From Isoetes taiwanensis (Eukaryota > Streptophyta > Lycopodiopsida > Isoetales > Isoetaceae), in NCBI GenBank assembly GCA_021234155.1, contig JAJEKV010000017.1:6917253-6981252 (forward strand): DNA of 64,000 nt, written 5' to 3'. The notes under the pieces are model-generated. The model made no database searches and was not told the DNA's origin. It saw only the letters and a program-made list of their open reading frames with translations. Position numbers and translations under genes: made by a program. Of this stretch, positions 58,839-64,000 are shown piece by piece. Position 1 is the stretch's first letter. Every line of letters starts with the position of its first letter.

Positions 58839-59535
58839 TCATCTGTCATTTTCTTTCAAACTTGACCTTCCTATTTTGAGCAACTTCAAAACTCCCAAGT
58901 CACATTTGAACTTGGAGAATTTTATTTTAGGCAATCCTTTAGTTAATATATCTGCAGTCTGCTCATTTGTGTTGATGTATTCAACTATTATTACACCTTT
59001 TGCAACCATGTCTCTATTATAATTAATGTATAACTCAATGTATTTGTCCTTTGATGCAATACAGGATTTCTAGTAATAGCAATGCAACTTAAGTTATTTG
59101 AATAAACACAATTGGCAAGGTTTGGCATACCTTTAACTCATTAGGAAGGTGTTTGATTCATGCTAGAGTTGTATTTTGCTTCTGTAGTGGACATGGCTAT
59201 ACAAGTTTGTTTTTTACTCTTCCAAGCAATTGCTGCTCCATCTAACATAAGACAAATCCAAATGTTGATTTTGTAGTATCAATATCACTTCCGGAGTTTG
59301 CATCTGCAAATCCTGTCAATGTTAAGCCATTACTGGTGTATGTCAACTTATAGTTCATAGACTGTTTTAAGTATCTCAATACCCTTTTTGGCAGTTGTCC
59401 TATGTTGGTATCCAAGATTGTTGTAAAATCTGCTTAGTGAGCTGACTGTGAAAGCAATGTTATGCCTTGCACTATTTGAAATAAATAGTAAAAAACCGTT
59501 CAATTTTTTGTATGGCACATTTGCCATCTGCATTT
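58839..59535 (-). pseudogene. Ty1/copia RT-RNase H remnant
   Basis: Minus-strand frames in order: NVPYKKLNGFLLFISNSARH (59,528), 'IAFTVSSLSRFYNN', 'AAIAWKSKKQTCIAMSTTEA' (~59,235), and 'VEYINTNEQTADILTKGLPK' to a stop at 58,839. These are the end of the RT and the RNase H domain of a Ty1/copia polyprotein (consensus AVSWSSKxQ..VALSTTEAEY; ADIFTKGLP). Stops and frameshifts break it, and the His and Asp signatures are only partly kept. Confidence 0.8.
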
Positions 59536-59706
59536 GTGTTTGGGACCCACATCAAAGGATAATTTAAGATCTTGTGCTATAGGTGTTTTTGACACATTGG
59601 ATTCAAACATATTGAATCTCTATAGCATACCTTCAATATTGCATTTTTTAGTGATAGTCAATCTTTTGCTTCTCATATCTCTGCTAACCTCTTTAGCTCA
59701 CATCGA

Positions 59707-59898
59707 ATAACGCTAAATCAACTAATCATGTCAATGGTTATAGTTATATATGCCTTCTTCAAACCTAGGTCAATATTCAACCTAGGCCACATTCAAACCT
59801 AGGTCATATTGCTCAGTTCAACTTAGGAAAGCATCTCTGTGTAACTTTAAGCTGTGAGTCCTGCCCATATGAAGTTGCATGAACGATTCCTTCACATG
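59707..59898 (+). repeat. direct repeat, right copy
   Basis: Diverged duplicate of 58,645-58,795 with an internal expansion of 'caaacctaggtca' words (59,752-59,802). Offset is about 1,062 bp. Confidence 0.65.
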
Positions 59899-60665
59899 GC
59901 ACTCAATAACTCCCAGTTGGAAACATTGGCAGACGAGCCTATCTGTCTGTCTCAATCAAGCATGATTTAATTATTTGGAGAGAATAATGTGATTTAGAGA
60001 ATTTTGGCCCAAGCTAATATGCTCAAGCTGTAGTAATTTCTCCTACTTCTTAAGCTTAAGTATCCACTAAAATTATTGATTGCCACAAAATCATGCATAC
60101 TAAAGTGTTTAGTGGAATTATAACCTACTTCTCAAGCTTAAATATGGCCACCAAGCATATCACATTATTGATGGTACATATATATAAAATTATTATGTAC
60201 ATAATACTTGTATGTTCTCTCAATAATTTCATGGGTATAAATATAATTGCATTTGAGTGCATGAGGCATTCATTTGCAATGATTCGGCGTCCTGCTAGCG
60301 ATAGAGCATTATGGCCTGCTCGAACTGAAAATATCGAATCCACTACTTGCTCTATGACCTACAATGATTTAAATAGATGCATAATAAGAGGTGTCCACCT
60401 TGATCTCTGTTTGCATCCATAGCTAATGGTCACGAGATGGATTCCCACGGTTTCCATCATGTTGTTATCCATCTCGTATGGCTTCCAGATCGCGGCGCCT
60501 ATGAGATTAACGAGGTCACCTTGCGTGGTCATGACGATATAAGTGTATCCATCACCTATTCAGTCGTATATGTAAGAGCTCTCGTGTTAGGATGAAATGA
60601 ATATCCATATATGATATAATAGTTATATATAAGAGCATATCATACCTCAAGAATTCTCAGCATCG
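59899..60665. other. no supported gene
   Basis: Short ORFs without domains; nothing else seen. Confidence 0.4.
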
Positions 60666-60669
60666 TCAT

Positions 60670-61870
60670 TAGCTTCTTTAGCCACTAATTCTTGCAACTG
60701 GATCCCCACACTCTTAGGGATCACCACTAACAATGGCTTGGTCTCTACAGCCCAATCGTAGTCTATTGTTTTCAAATGTTGGAATTTGGTCTCCACTTCT
60801 TACTCCAGCAATCTCTATATTGCATTGCATATGAGGTGCCTTTTTTAGCAACTGGCCCCCACCACGAGACAAACACCTTCTCGTAATGGGGGAGACTAGG
60901 ATCCTGTATGGGGTCCTCCTTGACGAAAGCCATCCATGTAGGGCAGTTAGGCAAGAGCATACCTTTCTTAACATCTTAGTGTGGGTCAAATATTCCGACT
61001 GCATTCTTAGGTCGACCTGAATATGGCCCTACATAAGGAGCTTGTTCAATGTGTTCATCCACCAACACATCCTCGGGTTCTTCCAATGCTTGTTGCCTAG
61101 TGCTAGGTCAAAAATCTTGAATGACTACCCTACTGGGCTGCACATCCCCAAGCACACGCAAGAGAGGGTGGACCAAATTGCCTCATTCATATATGTGTTG
61201 GACCATGAGTTATCGCCAGCTCTGGAGATAACTGCCCAGTGCATCATGTACTTGGCAATAGAATATCTCAATGCACCTATGTCTTTCAAGCTCCCATATG
61301 GTTGACGACCTTGGATGACCCATTCGGAATCGTAGGGAGTCTGTTGCCATCCTCCTTCCACATCCTGATACCTTTTTTAGGTAGCCACTCCCTATGCCCG
61401 GGCCTCACTCATCTTGTTAGTGGCCATCCATCTTTCATGCAGAACTTGAAGAGGTTCTAAATGACTATATAACCGGTCCTTCTTATCAGAGATGAAATCT
61501 TTCACGAATTCCTTCCAGCTATGTACCTCAGTCACAAGGTAAGGTGAAGGAGATTTGGAACCACATTCCCTGGAATAGTCAATGCATCCGATCTTCTCAT
61601 TAGAGTCGAGTAGTTTCCAAAGAGAGCATCTATGTCATCATGGGTGTGTCCAACCATCATGAATCCTAGTTGAACCTGATCAAAAACACCCAACCAAACT
61701 AGGTATGACAAGTACGAGAACAAGTACCTATTCTTGTTTTGACCCGAGCAATTATCAAGCTGCAAATAGAGCCTCCTCGGTAGCCTCTTTGATTCTTTAA
61801 GCCTCTTTGGAGGAGGCAAGAATTTCTTCTAGTGCCGTTTGATACCTTTGTCCTCAAAGCCTCGGTGTTT
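60670..61870 (-). pseudogene. DUF7869-type element protein, relic copy 1
   Basis: The minus-strand frame at 61,819-61,532 reads 'RRLYLQLDNCSGQNKNRYLF', 'SYLSYLVWLGVFDQVQLGF' and 'MVGHTHDDIDALFG'. This is the conserved core of DUF7869 proteins (QLDNc..NKN, GHTHeDID), known from mobile-element-like genes of plants and animals; the acidic/His cluster suggests a nuclease fold, which is inference. Downstream frames (61,361-61,125 and 60,960-60,670) give the C-terminal part with 'VSWWGPVAKKGTSYAMQYRD' and 'CWSKKWRPN', homologous to copy 2. Multiple frameshifts make it non-functional. Confidence 0.65.
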
Positions 61871-62636
61871 AGAACTGATAATGCCCAACCACATTCAGGT
61901 CTTCAAGAGTGAGATCGGACATTCTTTATGCTTTCTCATTTCTTTTGATCAAAGACACACTGAAAAAGCGCAGATGACTATAAGGTGGAACAGATTTGTG
62001 TGAAAATCTAGTTTATGATGCAGTTTCAGGTTTTGACAGCGCAATTATTTTATCTGAGTCTTCTTTACTTGCTGAGTTTCTTCTTTCTTCCGCCCTTTCT
62101 TTCTAGCAGAAAGGTCTAGAATAATGTGCTTTGGATGATCACAAAGATACATCTGGGATAGTGGATTATATGAATTAGTACAGATTTTTGGAAACTGGAA
62201 TTGAAAGTGCAGAGCAAACAGGTTGTATGATGCAGATAGATGGATTATCCTAGCACTCAGTTATTTGGTACTACTATGCCAAGAATCTCATAATCATGTG
62301 AGTACTGATATGCTTGTATGGTTGTGCTCAAATGATGGATTTTTTAAGCACTCGATTCTTTGGTACTGCTATGCCAAGAACCTCATCTAATATGCTTGTA
62401 TAGTTGTAACCATCATTCAATTAAATTGGGTTTATGTCTTAATTTTGGGACAAATTTCATATTGCATGTTTTTAGTAGCATATTCAAATTCACACATTTC
62501 ACCTCAAAATTGTGAAAACGTAATATCATGTTATTTACAAAATAGTCAATATTTCACAATATAGCACCATATCATAAAAACGTGATAACAAAAATTTACA
62601 TAGTTATTCAACTTTCTTCAAGCACCCCCAATGATA
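61871..62636. other. spacer with a small tandem duplication
   Basis: 62,240-62,325 and 62,333-62,415 share 'gcactc.(a/g)tt.tttggtact' and '(c/g)tatgccaaga'. No gene seen. Confidence 0.45.
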
Positions 62637-63300
62637 TCATAGCCTTCTTCCTGACATCCTGAGGTATTGTAATTCTCGCATTTCTAGAGTCCATGGGTAC
62701 AAAACACTTTCATAGTCTAGCCAAAGATCAGGATCACTCGGAGTTCTCCTCCATCTCTTTGTCCAACAATCTGAGTACCTTTCTTTATCCGATACGTTGG
62801 TCAACTGATGCACTGGACACCACCATTCCACCCGCACATGGTTGAAGTTAATATTACCTTCTTCTTTGCAAATATCAGAGATAGTGAACCCCAACCACCT
62901 TCGATATGTATCTAAATCTGCTGGCTTTACTACCACAAATTGGTGGCATTCTAAGTCAGTGAAAAGTTCATAAGCATCCATGCCTAGAAACTTTGCCCTA
63001 TTGTTCTTAGGACCAACATAGTGTTTGTCAGAAGGAGGAGGAGCATATTGCTTGCGAATGCTACTTACAAAGTCATCAAAATCCTCAAAGACCGCTAAGG
63101 TCTTCCACCTAGTTTTAGGCAACCACCCTTCTTTCAATTCATCCGAGGATGTGTCTATCTCCCCAACAAAGGTTAATCACCTTCTTCCAAGAAGCCACCA
63201 AGGCACGGTTGGTGTCATCCGGATTGGTTTGCCAATGCTTTATATAGTCTTGGATTCCTTCCTTAGTCAATCCCAATTGCTTCACTTCTTCAAGTGGGTT
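62637..63300 (-). pseudogene. DUF7869-type element protein, relic copy 2 (C-terminal part)
   Basis: An open minus-strand frame from 63,137 to 62,637 (166 codons). Its 'HVRVEWWCPVHQL' and 'YSDCWTKRWRRTPSDPDLW' match 'KVFVSWWGPVAKK' and 'YRDCWSKKWRPNSN' of copy 1. It therefore represents the C-terminus of a second, adjacent copy in the same orientation; its DUF7869 core would lie upstream, beyond 63.3 kb, where I see only decayed sequence. A start is not meaningful here. Confidence 0.55.
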
Positions 63301-64000
63301 TTAAAGCTTTTGGTTGACCTAGAGGTATCATAGGCTTGCCATTCTCATCTCTACGCCATATTTCCTCCCCTCCTCTCCACTCATCCTCTGAAGGTCTCAC
63401 ACTGACCCCGAATTTTGGTCCACGCTTGTTTTAGTTATGCGGAAGTGTTGTTTTATGCCAAAACAACACCAAAATGGCCCCAAAAGTCCACGTGGCCCGT
63501 TTATCCCGGTTGCACAAAGAGATTGGTTTTTGGCAAAAACATCCCACCGTGGTTTTTCCGCAAGCTTTTTTTTGTTTTTGGTCAACGTGTCCTTTTTTTC
63601 ACTATTGTTTTTACTTAACTTTTGTCAACGTGTGGTTTTTCTTATTTGTTGTTTTTGGAGGAGTCACGCGTTGTTTGTCTTCTAAGTAACACCCGTAGGT
63701 TTTTATATTACTACACGTGAAAAATAAAATTACAATGTCAAAGTAAGATGGTTTTTTAAAAAATTACATATTATTTAGCAAAGTGCCACATGTGTTACCT
63801 AAAGCTAGCTATTCTTTTAATGCTACTAACCGTTGTTTTTCTAAAAAAAAGCGACATATAGAAAAAATTATTATGACATATAGAAAAATCTAGGTTGCTT
63901 TTAATGTGTTTTTTAACCAATGAAATATTGACATGTAGCCGATTTTTTTAATTAAAAAACATAATTTAACCAATCAAATATCGACACGTGGCATACTTTT
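63301..64000. other. AT-rich end of window
   Basis: Two ~35-bp direct repeats near the edge ('aaccaat.aaatat.gacacg/atgt', at 63,916 and 63,968) and 'gtcaacgtgt' words at 63,581 and 63,625. No gene supported. Confidence 0.4.

Noticed and set aside
1-64000. CRISPR arrays, bacterial operons, rRNA genes, organellar genes
   Set aside because: Looked for and not seen; spaced direct repeats here are tandem satellites, and gene structure is eukaryotic.

Overview
This window is nuclear DNA of a land plant. It is AT-rich, gene-poor and dominated by decayed transposable elements. It holds two intact host genes: a seven-exon Derlin (ERAD membrane protein, + strand, 25,901-27,504) and a single-exon Cbf5/dyskerin pseudouridine synthase (- strand, 52,160-54,016). 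A lone exon resembling endonuclease V lies at 36,355-36,444. Plant-style L1 LINEs (DUF4283 plus CCHC ORF1), a plant Helitron, Ty1/copia, a MULE derivative, tRNA-derived SINEs and a DUF7869 element relic all fit a plant. Derlin is rather diverged from the flowering-plant proteins I know, and DUF7869 elements are (from memory) common in ferns, lycophytes and bryophytes. A non-flowering plant is therefore plausible but not proven.

Layout. 1-11,995: no convincing gene; a GC hairpin, a possible Ty3/gypsy LTR on the minus strand, old unrecognisable repeat sequence, and a 61-bp tandem repeat. 11,996-12,903: a small internally deleted LINE with a 15-bp target-site duplication. 13,133-20,232: 85-bp inverted repeats enclosing a MITE and a near-complete but broken L1 LINE (minus strand). 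20,507-20,740: a SINE. 23,313-23,637: a MITE followed by a 97-nt miRNA-precursor-like foldback. 24,610-25,346: a possible TIR element. 25,901-27,504: Derlin. 28,431-35,532: a 7.1-kb Helitron (5' TC, 3' CTAG, Rep and Pif1 relics) flanked by a 23-bp direct repeat. 36-38.7 kb: the orphan exon and tandem duplications. 38,712-45,753: a roughly 7-kb element with diverged inverted termini carrying two purine/pyrimidine satellite tracts of about 1.2 kb in opposite orientation. 46.3-50.5 kb: tandem units separated by a truncated LINE. 52-54 kb: Cbf5. 54.2-54.4 kb: a SINE. 56.0-56.7 kb: a MULE deletion derivative. 58.6-59.9 kb: a copia remnant. 60.6-63.2 kb: two adjacent DUF7869-type relics.

The most interesting observation is a compact heat-shock-type promoter inside the Helitron 5' region. 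Three perfect three-module TTCnnGAAnnTTC sites and one degenerate site sit within 100 bp, directly upstream of a TATAAAAA box, and appear to have been amplified by a local tandem duplication. The second is the 7-kb element with opposed purine satellites. The third is a repeated association of one terminal motif (TATAATGTTATA) with Helitron-like CTAG 3' ends. All calls come from reading the sequence; no alignment or database search was run.
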